A stretch of 40,623 nt of DNA from a virus. Every line of letters starts with the position of its first letter. The first letter of the stretch is position 1. This document shows, piece after piece, positions 1 through 8,093 of this stretch. The stretch spans positions 1-40,623 of the IMG/VR virus record IMGVR_UViG_3300028399_000015; one strand, given 5' to 3'. A program made the translations under genes and the position numbers. The notes under the pieces are model-generated. The model searched no databases and had not been told where the DNA came from. It was given only the letters and a program-made list of their open reading frames with translations.

Positions 1-144
1 TATCGCTCCATTCGCATTCGGAAAGGTGTTCCTCAGCACACTCTTAATCAACCGATGGTGATCATCGCTCGTCGCAGCGGCATCCGAACCCGCCGGATTC
101 GTCGTGACCAGCTCACTAATATACGTTGCACTTTCCAAAGGCAT
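1..144 (-). CDS. Phage tail fibre/collar-type protein, N-terminus (runs off left edge)
   Basis: An ATG at 144 opens a frame that stays open for 48 codons to base 1, so only the N-terminus is visible. It begins MPLESATYISELVTTNPAG and continues with a DDHHRLIKSVL and FPN motif. This pattern (NPxG, DDHxRLIK, TFPN) is familiar from the N-termini of many phage tail fibre or collar proteins. A strong GGAGG lies about 8 bases before the ATG, and the gene starts 3 bases after the stop of the adaptor gene. If the genome is circular, the frame continues into the partial gene at the right edge; see findings. Confidence 0.65.
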   Translation of the reverse strand, partial: MPLESATYISELVTTNPAGSDAAATSDDHHRLIKSVLRNTFPNANGAI

Positions 145-147
145 CTC

Positions 148-801
148 TTAGCCCTCCATATACCTTTGCTTACCTTCCTCAGTCATCGCCACATGCTTCG
201 CATACAGCCGCGCCTCTGCCGCCTGGGCTTGGCCTTTGAACAGCTGGGCCATCTGCGCACTGAGCAAATACTGCTCCGCCATCACTAGGCCCGTCCGAGC
301 GATCAGCAAATCCGAAGCCAGCCGCAGCCACTTATTCTCCACATTATTCGCATCCCCCCAGACCCCGCTAATGTCTGCATCCTGCGCGTAGTAGCGCCAA
401 TAGACCGTATAATCCTTATCCGGCGTAGGGAAGACTCGCACCTGCTGATCCCCCACAAAGTCATACACCTTGGGCGCGCCAGTGCCTGTATACTCCCGCA
501 GCGCCACATCATAATCCTCCCGCACCAGAAACTTCCGCGCCCCAGCGCTATCCACCCAGTACGGATGCCAGTCCTCCCAGGGCGCAAGCCAATCGTTCGC
601 GAAACTCTGCGTGGGCGCGCTCGCGGTGAAGGTAACCCCTACCTCACCCCCCAGCAAAAACCACGGCAGCCACGCATTCCCTTCCAGCTCCGTCCGCTGC
701 ACCTGGGCCATTTCTGCTATCGTCAAGTCCCGAAGGCTCGTCTGCGCACTCCGCTGCCCCAGGCGTTTCAGCACCAAATCCACCGCGGTATCACGTAGCA
801 T
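148..801 (-). CDS. Putative head-tail adaptor / tail tubular protein
   Basis: This 217-residue protein resembles the gp11-like tail tubular or head-tail adaptor proteins of podoviruses: an N-terminal helical part (AVDLVLKRLGQ), a beta-rich middle (KVYDFVGDQQVRVFPTPDKD, VYWRYYAQ) and a helical C-terminus rich in Ala and Gln. It would connect portal and tail. I chose the ATG at 801, although TTG and GTG codons lie at 807 and 804, because GAGGAGG sits 7 bases upstream of it. The ATG overlaps the stop of the holin-like gene by one base, which points to translational coupling. The family assignment rests on overall pattern, not on a diagnostic motif. Confidence 0.5.
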   Translation of the reverse strand: MLRDTAVDLVLKRLGQRSAQTSLRDLTIAEMAQVQRTELEGNAWLPWFLLGGEVGVTFTASAPTQSFANDWLAPWEDWHPYWVDSAGARKFLVREDYDVALREYTGTGAPKVYDFVGDQQVRVFPTPDKDYTVYWRYYAQDADISGVWGDANNVENKWLRLASDLLIARTGLVMAEQYLLSAQMAQLFKGQAQAAEARLYAKHVAMTEEGKQRYMEG

Positions 802-1226
802 CACCAATCCTCCTCTTCATCATCCAGGAGCTCTTCCTTCTTCCGCTCTTCCTTCCGTTTCTTTTCCTGGTGCCGAGAGATCATCCACCCTGGGAAGCTA
901 CCGAAGATCGCTGCGATGGCAAGTTGTCCCACCTCCCCAAGGGCGGCCAGGCGCTCCAGCATTGCCGGGTCCACCATTACCCAGACCAAAAGGGCCCCGC
1001 TCATCAGCGGCCGGAAAAGCCCCTTCACAATCTGCGTACTCGCATATGCCAATTTCACCAGCGCATCCACCCACGGATAGGTGCGTGTGTCCAGGAGCTT
1101 GAACGCTAGCTCCTGGCTCATCTGCTGCACGCGGAAGGCATACTCCGCCTTCTTATCCTTATCCTCTATCAGCTTATCCCCCAGCTTAAGCAGCCCCGGG
1201 ATGATCCCAGCAAGTAATTGCATCAT
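801..1226 (-). CDS. Holin-like protein of the 3-TM type
   Basis: A 141-residue membrane protein. An N-terminal helix (LLAGIIPGLLKLGDKLI) is followed by an amphipathic charged helix (EDKDKKAEYAF), then hydrophobic segments around residues 68-85 (FRPLMSGALLVWVMV) and 98-115 (QLAIAAIFGSFPGWMI), and a very charged Lys/Glu/Asp tail. This layout, including the D-K-D-K stretch and the FRP before a membrane segment, matches the holin family described as '3TMs'. It would form the inner-membrane lesion that releases the endolysin. It overlaps its upstream neighbour by 4 bases and its downstream neighbour by 1-3 bases, inside the late operon. Confidence 0.6.
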   Translation of the reverse strand: MMQLLAGIIPGLLKLGDKLIEDKDKKAEYAFRVQQMSQELAFKLLDTRTYPWVDALVKLAYASTQIVKGLFRPLMSGALLVWVMVDPAMLERLAALGEVGQLAIAAIFGSFPGWMISRHQEKKRKEERKKEELLDDEEEDW

Positions 1227-1510
1227 GACTTAAACCCCTTCGTAACTGCCGCCCAGACAACCGCAACCGCACCGCCTGTCACTGCCAGCCACTTAATGGC
1301 AAAACCAATCCAGCCCACCACTCGCACAAATCCCTTCGCACTCTTCCAAAGATCCAGCAGCTCCTGCACATTCTGCTGAATCCCCTCCACCCCTGAGAGT
1401 ATCTCCTCCTGCCGAGTCTCCGTCTGCTGCAACCGATGGACCAGATCTTCCACCATCCCCTCAACTACCCCAAGCCGGCGATCCAGCTCGCGCATTTCTT
1501 GCTCACTCAT
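1223..1510 (-). CDS. Coiled-coil membrane protein, XhlA-like holin accessory
   Basis: A 95-residue protein with an N-terminal heptad-rich coiled coil (about residues 3-60; LDRRLGVVEGMVEDLVHRLQ) followed by one hydrophobic segment near the C-terminus (WLAVTGGAVAVVWAAV). The architecture matches XhlA-type (hemolysin XhlA) phage proteins, which work with a holin and an endolysin. It sits directly upstream of the 3-TM holin-like gene with a 4-base overlap, which fits a shared lysis role. No catalytic motif is present. A tail-associated membrane protein is an alternative. Confidence 0.5.
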   Translation of the reverse strand: MSEQEMRELDRRLGVVEGMVEDLVHRLQQTETRQEEILSGVEGIQQNVQELLDLWKSAKGFVRVVGWIGFAIKWLAVTGGAVAVVWAAVTKGFKS

Positions 1511-1953
1511 CAGCTATCCTTTAGTGCTAAGAACTTACCCACAGAGAGCGCCTTTGGATTTTGCCAGATAATATCCGCAGACGTGCTCTGGACCTCAATA
1601 AGCCCGGCAGAATTATTCGAGATAACCTGTACCTGGTTCTGCACAAGTACTCCCCCTGCTACATCGAAGATATTATTGTTCGACCCAACCAGACGCACCG
1701 TGTACTGCCCATCCTCAAACTGCACCTGGTAGCCGTTTATCATTTCTACCTTCCTGGCGTAGGTAATCCCCGCGACAGTGTACCCGCTCACATGGTCATG
1801 CGTCCGGGGCCAGACCATCCCCGCCTCACTGTCCTCCTGCGCCTTTAACTGCAGTCGGAACCAGTTCGTGTCCAACTCATAAAGCGTCCCGCTTATCAGC
1901 GTAAGCTCCGAGCGGAGGATAGTAATGAGCTTGTTCGGCCAATCAATGTCCAT
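1510..1953 (-). CDS. Conserved phage virion-associated protein, unknown function
   Basis: A 147-residue soluble protein. The second half is predicted to be all beta, with a run such as IFDVAGGVLVQNQVQV followed by NSAGLI. I associate that motif with small virion-associated proteins next to tail fibre genes in many phages, but I cannot name the family. It starts at ATG 1953, overlaps the upstream coiled-coil gene by 11 bases and shares a TGATG junction with the downstream XhlA-like gene, so it is translated as part of the late operon. A baseplate or fibre-attachment part is a reasonable guess only. Confidence 0.55.
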   Translation of the reverse strand: MDIDWPNKLITILRSELTLISGTLYELDTNWFRLQLKAQEDSEAGMVWPRTHDHVSGYTVAGITYARKVEMINGYQVQFEDGQYTVRLVGSNNNIFDVAGGVLVQNQVQVISNNSAGLIEVQSTSADIIWQNPKALSVGKFLALKDS

Positions 1954-2215
1954 ATTCCGTAGAGCCTATCGTGCCACCCAGGGCATGCTGAACCAACATT
2001 TGCATCTGCGCCAGCTCGGTTTGCAGCATCAGCACATTGCTCTTCAAGTGATTCACCTCCACCTCAAGCTCCCGAAGTTGCCCTTTTACTTCCTGATAGG
2101 CAACGTGCAATGCGTGGTCCGTCTTGCGCAGGTGCCGTATCTCCCCCTCCGAAGGCGTCCGTTCTTCCAGCACCCCCAGCTTCAACTTCAACTCATGCAA
2201 TAAGTCGCCCATCAT
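1943..2215 (-). CDS. Small coiled-coil protein
   Basis: Ninety residues, nearly all predicted alpha-helical coiled coil (for example GQLRELEVEVNHLKSNVLML and QTELAQMQML). There is no membrane segment and no catalytic motif. It may start at either of two consecutive ATG codons (2215 or 2212). It overlaps the stop of the beta-helix protein by 4 bases and the next gene by 11 bases. The position between fibre and lysis genes suggests a structural accessory or fibre chaperone, which is inference from context. Confidence 0.5.
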   Translation of the reverse strand: MMGDLLHELKLKLGVLEERTPSEGEIRHLRKTDHALHVAYQEVKGQLRELEVEVNHLKSNVLMLQTELAQMQMLVQHALGGTIGSTEYGH

Positions 2216-4071
2216 TCATCACTCACCAAGTAGGAGTTAATCCTCAGCCCTGCCAACGTGACAGTGCCACCAAGAACGCCCTCTTTGTACCTAGGGGCGG
2301 AAGTCGTCTTGCGAGCCCAGCCTTCCACCGGCTGGTCGCTTGAATAGTTGAAACCGTTGTCAACGACGGAGCCGGTGGAGTCTGTGGTTCCATAGAGTAC
2401 AACCGCTGTAGCGGTAGGCGAGCCGGTCGCACTTCCCGCTGCTATTGTGGCAATCGTGTAAGTATACGTCGTCGCATCAACCACCGTGATCTGAGCCAGC
2501 TTGTTATATTCCGGCTCCGCCGCCCCTTCGATAACGACATAATCACCAGTGCTAAACCCATGATTATTGTGCGTTACGGTAGCAGTCCCGGCTCCGTCGT
2601 TGCTTATGCTCACCGCTACTTGGTAAGGCAAAGGCCCACCACTGCCTGCCTTGAGCAGCACACGCGCCCCTTGGATAACCGTTCCAGGATTAGCCGCTTC
2701 ATAGCAGGTCACTGAAACCGTCACCGAGTTGATAATGGTAACACTGCCTCCATTGACGTTGTTGACTTTCAGCGGGTCCGGGTTACTCCCGTTCGTCGCG
2801 TAGATGGTAATATCGCCACCAGATTTGTTGATGATGTCGTAGGTATTACCGTAGAACTTTATATTGTCCAGTGTGTAGCTACCGACAGCGTTGAAGGCCA
2901 AAGCTCCCTGGTTATTAACAAAGGTACAATTCGTTATGTTAGTATTGAAGTCCAACACGCCATTATCCGGCTGATCACCATTGTAGAAAATACAGTTGTT
3001 AATAACCGGATTATTAGCTGTCGTCATTCGCCCCAGCACATTCATGCGGCATGAAATAAGCTCGAAATTGGCATTGTCAAGGGAGGTCCGCCCCCAACCG
3101 TTAAACCTAACAGCATTCACGCCGTAAAGCCCACCGCTGGTAGCTAGGTCACGGGCGTAAAGCTGAAAATTATCAAACGGTGACCCACCAATAAATGGTC
3201 CATCAATGCCTTGCAGCTCAGTACCCAGAGTCAGCTTGTCCCCAAATTGGATAACTGTTTCAGATCCAGTTGCGGATGTAGTCAACAAGTCGGCATAGTT
3301 AGCTACTCTGGAAATAGTGAACTTCTGCAGTGGGTATCCTCTTGAGACAAACCGCGTGGGCGTCACACCATCTGTTGTGCCTATGGTGATTTTGCCGGAA
3401 ATCATAAAAGCATTGCCCTTCCGAATAACATACCCTATACCTGCATTTTCCAGCGCCTGTTGTAATTCAGGCAGCGCCTCTCCGTCTGTATTATTCGCTC
3501 CAGTAACAACGACACCAAGTTGCCCTGTATCAGGCGCAGAATCCATATACATCCAGTCGATAAAAACATCAGGTACAAGCTGAGTGCTAGCGGTCCCCAT
3601 CACGACAGAAAAGCCGAACTGCACGACTTGCGTAAGATCAACCGAGGTCCCAACAACCACAACATCAGGAGCAAAGGCGGTGAAGACGCCGAGCTGCTGC
3701 CATCCACCAACAATGCGCCTGCCGACATTCCCTAAGTAGTATTCGCCAACGCGCCAATATCCATAGTTACCATTGGCATCCCTGACGTATAGCTTAACCG
3801 GCTCGTTTGTGGTTGCTAGATTCCTGTAATTAACTACGTTTATCCAAAACAGTAAATACCTTGCATTAGCTGCTGAAGGGCTAGTTATATCCCTCGCTGG
3901 AAAAGTCGGCCCCCACACGATCTGATCGACAGTATCGGCAGTCCAGCCAATACACGCGGTGCCCTGCCGCTGCATTTCCGTATTCAACGTCAACGACGCG
4001 GGCCCCGTCCATCCGGTCAGGGACTCCATGTCATAGAGTGTTATGAACTGATGGGAAACCGTAAAGGCCAT
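2212..4071 (-). CDS. Beta-helix tail fibre / tailspike-like protein
   Basis: A 619-residue protein. The first ~180 residues form a beta-sandwich-like domain (MESLTGWTGPASLTLN; VQFGFSVVMG; PDVFIDWMYMDSAP) reminiscent of carbohydrate-binding modules. Residues ~290-430 show short repeating turns typical of a right-handed beta-helix, with NNCIF, ITNCTFVNNQGAL and LDNIKFYGNTYDI spaced as rungs. The C-terminal third is Gly/Thr/Val-rich with Ig-like strands. I see no catalytic acid motif, so enzymatic depolymerase activity is unproven. It probably forms a receptor-binding appendage of the virion. It follows the 136-residue gene by only 3 bases. Confidence 0.65.
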   Translation of the reverse strand: MAFTVSHQFITLYDMESLTGWTGPASLTLNTEMQRQGTACIGWTADTVDQIVWGPTFPARDITSPSAANARYLLFWINVVNYRNLATTNEPVKLYVRDANGNYGYWRVGEYYLGNVGRRIVGGWQQLGVFTAFAPDVVVVGTSVDLTQVVQFGFSVVMGTASTQLVPDVFIDWMYMDSAPDTGQLGVVVTGANNTDGEALPELQQALENAGIGYVIRKGNAFMISGKITIGTTDGVTPTRFVSRGYPLQKFTISRVANYADLLTTSATGSETVIQFGDKLTLGTELQGIDGPFIGGSPFDNFQLYARDLATSGGLYGVNAVRFNGWGRTSLDNANFELISCRMNVLGRMTTANNPVINNCIFYNGDQPDNGVLDFNTNITNCTFVNNQGALAFNAVGSYTLDNIKFYGNTYDIINKSGGDITIYATNGSNPDPLKVNNVNGGSVTIINSVTVSVTCYEAANPGTVIQGARVLLKAGSGGPLPYQVAVSISNDGAGTATVTHNNHGFSTGDYVVIEGAAEPEYNKLAQITVVDATTYTYTIATIAAGSATGSPTATAVVLYGTTDSTGSVVDNGFNYSSDQPVEGWARKTTSAPRYKEGVLGGTVTLAGLRINSYLVSDE

Positions 4072-4074
4072 TGC

Positions 4075-4485
4075 TTAGCTAATCCCACCCATCGGCTCGC
4101 CAGTGCCAATCTCAAGCTGCAGGCCAAGGGCAAGCTGGAAGTAAGCCATCAGCTTGAACGGATCCCAGGTGCCTGCTGCGAACTCGTCATTGACGGCGGT
4201 GACGGCAGCGGCTTTTTTGGTCAAGGCATCATTCATGTCCACCGCAAAGCCGTTCGCAATGCACCATTCCACTACCGCACGCTCAAAGTCAGTGTTGGTA
4301 AACTGAATCGTCTCAGGTGTATAAATCCTTCCACCGCTCCCATCATCAGCATACTTCCGCGCCAGCATGTTCACCACATACCGATAGGGCGGCTTCGTCT
4401 CCACCCGCAGGGCATAGTTCTCGATGTGCAGCCGACTATACGTAAGCGCAGGCTGCGATACCGGATTGCCAGATTCAATCGCCAT
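4075..4485 (-). CDS. Hypothetical virion-associated protein
   Basis: A 136-residue protein of mixed helix and strand (ENYALRVETKPPYRYVVNML; FERAVVEWCIANGFAVD; LMAYFQLALGLQLEIG) with no recognised family. It has a good AGGAG site upstream of ATG 4485 and lies between two large fibre-type genes, so it is probably a small tail component or fibre partner. It has no signal peptide or membrane segment. Confidence 0.5.
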   Translation of the reverse strand: MAIESGNPVSQPALTYSRLHIENYALRVETKPPYRYVVNMLARKYADDGSGGRIYTPETIQFTNTDFERAVVEWCIANGFAVDMNDALTKKAAAVTAVNDEFAAGTWDPFKLMAYFQLALGLQLEIGTGEPMGGIS

Positions 4486-4496
4486 TCTCTTGTCTC

Positions 4497-6194
4497 CTAT
4501 GCGTCACTTGTCCGAATCGCCGTCACCGAGCCCCCAGAGGAGCCGAGCACAGCAGAAGTGATAAACTCCTTGATAGGTGTGGCCTTGCCGTCCCGTACCC
4601 GAATCATCAAGTTCCTGTCCGCACTGTAGACGACAGTAAAACTCTCCCCCGTGCTCGCTGCGAGCTTGTCAATGTAGCTGATAAACACATCATTCCCGGC
4701 CGCTGCGTTGTCAGCGGAGAAATCCGTCGAGGGAATCGTAAACGTGCTGCCGCTCCAGGACGTGTAGCTGATGCGCCGGTAGAGCCCCGATGCCACCTGT
4801 ATGCGAATGGTGCCGCTTGCGGGTGTGTCAGACGGGATCGCCGTGGACACAACCACCGCCGTCTCCGCCGTTCCAGTAAGCGCTGTCTGCAGGGAGAATT
4901 GATTGTACTGTGGCACCGGATTCCCTTCCGCATCCGTCGAAGTGCCATCCCAGGGCGCAACGAGCACCTGGTCCTCGTTCGCGACGAGTCCGAGCACCTG
5001 GAACGTCACATTGTTCGGCGGGGCGATGGTATTCCCGGCAAGGTCAATCAGCCGGTCATTCGCGCTCAGATCTGCCGCCTGCACGCCGAAGCCGAAAGCG
5101 CCGAGGATGGCATTTCCTGTGGAATTGCCGAGGAACGGAGTGGAAACTGTCCGTTCCACAACATTGACGTTCACCAAACACGTCGCCCCACTCGTGCCGC
5201 CGGTGATGGTAACGTTATCTCCAGGGGCCGTGCCTGTGAGAAGCTGGATCCACATTTTCGTCGGGGCAGTGGTACTGTCAATCGCAAGAAGCTGCCCCGT
5301 TCCGCCTGTCCAGCTAACCGGCTCAGGCTCTACGAACGTCCCCGTGGGCGTATCTACGTCGATCTCATGTGTTATACCCCGGAACAGTTCACCGCTAAGT
5401 CCATAAAGCGTACTGGTCGAACCCTCCCGGGTCAGATACTTCAGATACTCATAAAGCTGATTGATAGTATAAATATCCCGATCCCACTGGGAATAGTAAG
5501 CCTCATTCGTCCCGTTCCCATCTACATCCTGCAGCGTGTAGCCCTCGTTCAAGTTCGTAATACTCGTCCATGTGGCTACGGTTCCCTCCGCCGTCTGGTT
5601 GTTCGTGTCTGCCTCGTTCGCCAGCGCCAGGACGTTATTCCCCCTGTTCGTCCCGTTAATGCGGAACTCTCGGTAGGTTTTGCCAAACTCCCTGGTAATA
5701 CCGATAAGCCGCCGTCCATCTATGTCCGCACCGGCAGAGCGGACCTTCAACAGAAAGCGATGGGAAATGCCCTGCGCCGCGTCTGCATTCAGGCCACCAT
5801 TGGTATTCCAGAAGTCATTGGCGATAACCGCACCATTCTGAATAATCTGTATGCGAACCCCAGCGTTCCCATAATTGACGATGCCATCGTAGATATCGTC
5901 CCCATTATTCTGCTCAATGGACCCATCGTACAAATGCTCCGCCGCCACATCGTCGATGTTGAATCCATTCAGCAGGATAACGTAGTTGTCCGTTTTCTTG
6001 TCCGTCGGGTTGACCGAGATGATGTCAATCTGATCATCCCCAGTAAACTCCGGATCATCCGCCAGGTCCTGCAGCCACCTATGCAGTTCCAGCACCGTCG
6101 CATAGGATGGATTGGCGCCAGTGTGCCCATCCCCCACATACCTGATCGCCTTCGTCGATCTCGTAACCGTCCAATCAGCAGGAACCAATGGCAT
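4497..6194 (-). CDS. Large virion structural protein (tail/fibre type)
   Basis: A 565-residue protein beginning MPLVPADWTVTRSTKAIRY, followed by GDGHTGANPSYATVLELHRW. This start is familiar from large structural proteins of marine and environmental podoviruses. The body is Thr, Gly, Val and Asp rich, with many predicted strands (GDNVTITGGTSGATCLVNV) and a C-terminal region of repeated beta motifs (ISYTSWSGSTFTIPSTDF). That fits a fibrous or baseplate protein. It has no protease or lyase signature. A GAGG lies upstream of the ATG at 6194. Virion location is inferred from composition and operon position. Confidence 0.6.
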   Translation of the reverse strand: MPLVPADWTVTRSTKAIRYVGDGHTGANPSYATVLELHRWLQDLADDPEFTGDDQIDIISVNPTDKKTDNYVILLNGFNIDDVAAEHLYDGSIEQNNGDDIYDGIVNYGNAGVRIQIIQNGAVIANDFWNTNGGLNADAAQGISHRFLLKVRSAGADIDGRRLIGITREFGKTYREFRINGTNRGNNVLALANEADTNNQTAEGTVATWTSITNLNEGYTLQDVDGNGTNEAYYSQWDRDIYTINQLYEYLKYLTREGSTSTLYGLSGELFRGITHEIDVDTPTGTFVEPEPVSWTGGTGQLLAIDSTTAPTKMWIQLLTGTAPGDNVTITGGTSGATCLVNVNVVERTVSTPFLGNSTGNAILGAFGFGVQAADLSANDRLIDLAGNTIAPPNNVTFQVLGLVANEDQVLVAPWDGTSTDAEGNPVPQYNQFSLQTALTGTAETAVVVSTAIPSDTPASGTIRIQVASGLYRRISYTSWSGSTFTIPSTDFSADNAAAGNDVFISYIDKLAASTGESFTVVYSADRNLMIRVRDGKATPIKEFITSAVLGSSGGSVTAIRTSDA

Positions 6195-6205
6195 CGCTCA
6201 CATCC

Positions 6206-6427
6206 TCACTTAACAACCGCGTCCTTCCCTTCGTCCGCTTCCACTGCCCGCTCGCAGTGCCGCTTATCAAACAGCGACAGGAAGCGGCAGACCCAATACG
6301 CCACCAGGCTGGTCCGCAACTTCTTCCCCATCCGCGAACTCAGCGTCTCATCCGGATCCCCTCCCAGCAGCGCATTGGCCATCTGGGAAATGCTCACCAG
6401 CACATTCATTACGTACTTCTTCAACAT
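6206..6427 (-). CDS. Small conserved phage protein (LLGGDPDETLSSR motif)
   Basis: A 73-residue protein with an N-terminal hydrophobic helix (VMNVLVSISQMANALLGG), the motif GGDPDETLSSR, an aromatic-rich helix (YWVCRFLSLFD) and HCERA near the C-terminus. I have seen this combination (LLGG-PDETLSxR, then HCE) in small proteins of many phages and prophages, always of unknown function. A strong GAGGAGG precedes ATG 6427. The N-terminal helix could be membrane-associated. Confidence 0.55.
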   Translation of the reverse strand: MLKKYVMNVLVSISQMANALLGGDPDETLSSRMGKKLRTSLVAYWVCRFLSLFDKRHCERAVEADEGKDAVVK

Positions 6428-6439
6428 TTCCAGCCCTCC

Positions 6440-6724
6440 TCAACTATAGCTCAAGCTCGCCCTATCCGTCCAGCGAAAGGCAAAATCCGTACTCCCATTC
6501 GGCCACAGGGAAGTCACATTCCCCTGGCTCGTAAAGTCCAGCCGCATAATCTGCCACACCGCCGCACTCTCCTGCGCACCCGCCTGAGCCTTCCCAAGAT
6601 ACGCAAGCGAATCACTCACCTGCTCAAACCGCACGGCGCCGGGCTTCCCCCGCACATACGCTTGCCCCTGCTCATCCACATCCCAGGCAAAGCTCTTGCC
6701 CTGGAGCAGTATGTCCTCCGCCAT
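6440..6724 (-). CDS. Small virion-associated protein, unknown
   Basis: A 94-residue protein. The second half (VWQIMRLDFTSQG; FAFRWTDRASLSYS) matches a pattern I recognise in small podovirus structural-cluster proteins (VWxIxRI ... F...W.DR..L.Y), whose role is not known. The start codon overlaps the stop of the gene before it (TAATG), which suggests coupled translation. It has no membrane segment. Confidence 0.5.
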   Translation of the reverse strand: MAEDILLQGKSFAWDVDEQGQAYVRGKPGAVRFEQVSDSLAYLGKAQAGAQESAAVWQIMRLDFTSQGNVTSLWPNGSTDFAFRWTDRASLSYS

Positions 6725-6927
6725 TACTTATCCAGCCCCCTCTTCTGCACCCGCATGAGGAACTCTTGCACCTCCGAAAGCGGAAAGACCAGGCCCACAT
6801 CCCGCACCACCTTCAGCCGGTGCTCCACCTGCTCCACCTCCACCTGCCGACAGCCCTGGTCAAAGCACTCTACCCAAGTCCCGGGGCGCCAGTAGGGGTT
6901 CCGCTTTTTCACAAAGTACAGAGCCAC
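6724..6927 (-). CDS. Small hypothetical protein
   Basis: A 67-residue protein that starts at a GTG (6927) with GGAGG about 9 bases upstream. It has two Cys (ECFDQGC) and a helical C-terminus. No family is recognised. It is tightly packed between the Lys-rich gene (3-base gap) and the gene at 6440-6724 (TAATG overlap), so it is likely real and co-translated. Confidence 0.45.
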   Translation of the reverse strand: MALYFVKKRNPYWRPGTWVECFDQGCRQVEVEQVEHRLKVVRDVGLVFPLSEVQEFLMRVQKRGLDK

Positions 6928-6930
6928 CCC

Positions 6931-7110
6931 TTACTTCCTCCGCTTCTTCCCACCGCTCTTCTTTTTCTTCCCCTTATGCTTCATCATCTTAACCTCCCCC
7001 GCATAGGACTTCCCACCGAGAAAACAAATCCTCATATACTTCCCATCCCCCAGGCGCTTCGTCCGCACCCGCCCTCCCTTGCGCACGCACTCCTCAAAAG
7101 CCCTGGGCAT
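6931..7110 (-). CDS. Very basic small protein
   Basis: About 59 residues from ATG 7110 (a GTG at 7119 is an alternative). The C-terminus is almost entirely Lys/Arg (MMKHKGKKKKSGGKKRRK), and the body has a strand-turn pattern (GDGKYMRICFLGGKSY). Such a tail suggests binding to nucleic acid, or to the acidic capsid or scaffold proteins. No family is recognised. It overlaps the end of the glycosyltransferase gene by 14-17 bases. Confidence 0.45.
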   Translation of the reverse strand: MPRAFEECVRKGGRVRTKRLGDGKYMRICFLGGKSYAGEVKMMKHKGKKKKSGGKKRRK

Positions 7111-7756
7111 CTTGCACACCTTCTACCAGATCGTAGGTGTACTCCATCTTCCCCACATGCCCCACTTCCCGCGACACATCGTGGTCCACAAAGATCGGCA
7201 CCCCCGCAGCCTCCAGCCGCTCACAGAACGCCCAATCCTCCCCCACATAATCCCCAGTCTCCTCACTCCACCGGGGAGTGAACCAAGGCCGCTCACGCAT
7301 TCCTTCCCGGCGAAAGAGCCGCAGGTCCAACAGCATCACACCCGTGCCCACTCGCCAAACCTGCTCAAGTCCCTTCGACTCCCGCGTAGTAACCACCGGC
7401 ACATTCCCCTTCTTCCGCGCAGTGAAATTCGCCGGGAAGCTCTTCGTCACGATATTCGCAGCCACCACCATCTTCTGGTGGCCCATAAGGCGGTGGACAA
7501 GATCCGCCGGGAACGTCTGGTCACTGTCCAAGAAGAGCAAGTGCGTAGCCCCACCTTCCAAGGCCATCTCTACCAGCGCCTGCCGCATATTCGGCAGGAT
7601 GCTTCCGCGCTTGTTATGCACCCTCAGCTGCGTCACCTTCCCATTGATCTCCGGATGCGCCGCCAGGTAATTCGTCATAAACACCAGCGCCATCCCGAAG
7701 TCCGCGCTCCACTCCTGCCCAGAGGGAATCGCCACTACCAAGCGATTAGTCTTCAT
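7094..7756 (-). CDS. Glycosyltransferase-like protein (GT-A fold)
   Basis: A 220-residue protein with features of a GT-2-like GT-A glycosyltransferase: an N-terminal VVAIPSG strand-loop, NMRQALVEMAL, and the metal-binding DXD motif as LLFLDSDQTFP (DSD at about 77-79). It continues with MVVAANIVTK and a C-terminal GEDWAFCERLEAAGVPIFVD, which resembles the ED motif carrying the catalytic acid. It would transfer a sugar from a nucleotide-sugar donor, but the acceptor is unknown. Its place between capsid and tail genes suggests virion protein glycosylation. The ATG overlaps the preceding stop codon. Confidence 0.7.
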   Translation of the reverse strand: MKTNRLVVAIPSGQEWSADFGMALVFMTNYLAAHPEINGKVTQLRVHNKRGSILPNMRQALVEMALEGGATHLLFLDSDQTFPADLVHRLMGHQKMVVAANIVTKSFPANFTARKKGNVPVVTTRESKGLEQVWRVGTGVMLLDLRLFRREGMRERPWFTPRWSEETGDYVGEDWAFCERLEAAGVPIFVDHDVSREVGHVGKMEYTYDLVEGVQDAQGF

Positions 7757-8042
7757 CCTCTGCCATCCTCGTGAACTCGTTCTCCTCGGGCTTGATGCTC
7801 ACCTCCTGCAGCTCCAGGTTTATGTCATACTTGGGCGCCTCAGAATCCTTCCCCATTTCACACTCACGCACCCCTTTGACCTTGCCCAGGATATTAAACC
7901 GCACCACGTTCCCGACCTCCAGCATTTCCATCTGGTCCTTAGAGATCTCCAGCGTCACCGTAGGCCGCCACTGAGGCGCTTCCTCAGCGATTTGCTCGGG
8001 CTTGACTTCGTGGGTCATTTCCCCGGTCGGTTTATCCATCAT
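7746..8042 (-). CDS. Putative capsid stabilising (staple/decoration-like) protein
   Basis: A 98-residue acidic protein with a core of VTLEISKDQMEMLEVGNVVRF, read in two blocks (VTLEISKDQMEML; VGNVVRFNILGKVKGV), and a strand IKPEENEF near the end. Small proteins with this 'ISxxQLxxLxVGxxVxFxxxGKV' pattern often follow DUF5309-type capsid genes and have been described as capsid staple or decoration proteins. It lies just downstream of the major capsid gene, beyond a terminator hairpin. Two consecutive ATG codons (8042, 8039) are possible starts. The function is inferred from position and pattern. Confidence 0.5.
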   Translation of the reverse strand: MMDKPTGEMTHEVKPEQIAEEAPQWRPTVTLEISKDQMEMLEVGNVVRFNILGKVKGVRECEMGKDSEAPKYDINLELQEVSIKPEENEFTRMAEDED

Positions 8043-8059
8043 AATCCACCCCCTTTAAT

Positions 8060-8089
8060 TAAAAGCTGGGGGACCGAAGTCCCCCAACT
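8060..8089 (-). terminator. Rho-independent terminator behind the major capsid gene
   Basis: Read on the minus strand: TGGGGGAC, a TTCG tetraloop, GTCCCCCA, then GC and TTTT. It forms an eight-base-pair stem closed by a very stable UUCG loop. It lies immediately after the major capsid stop codon and before the staple-like gene, so it probably lets capsid mRNA accumulate above the downstream tail genes. Confidence 0.85.
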
Positions 8090-8093
8090 AGCC

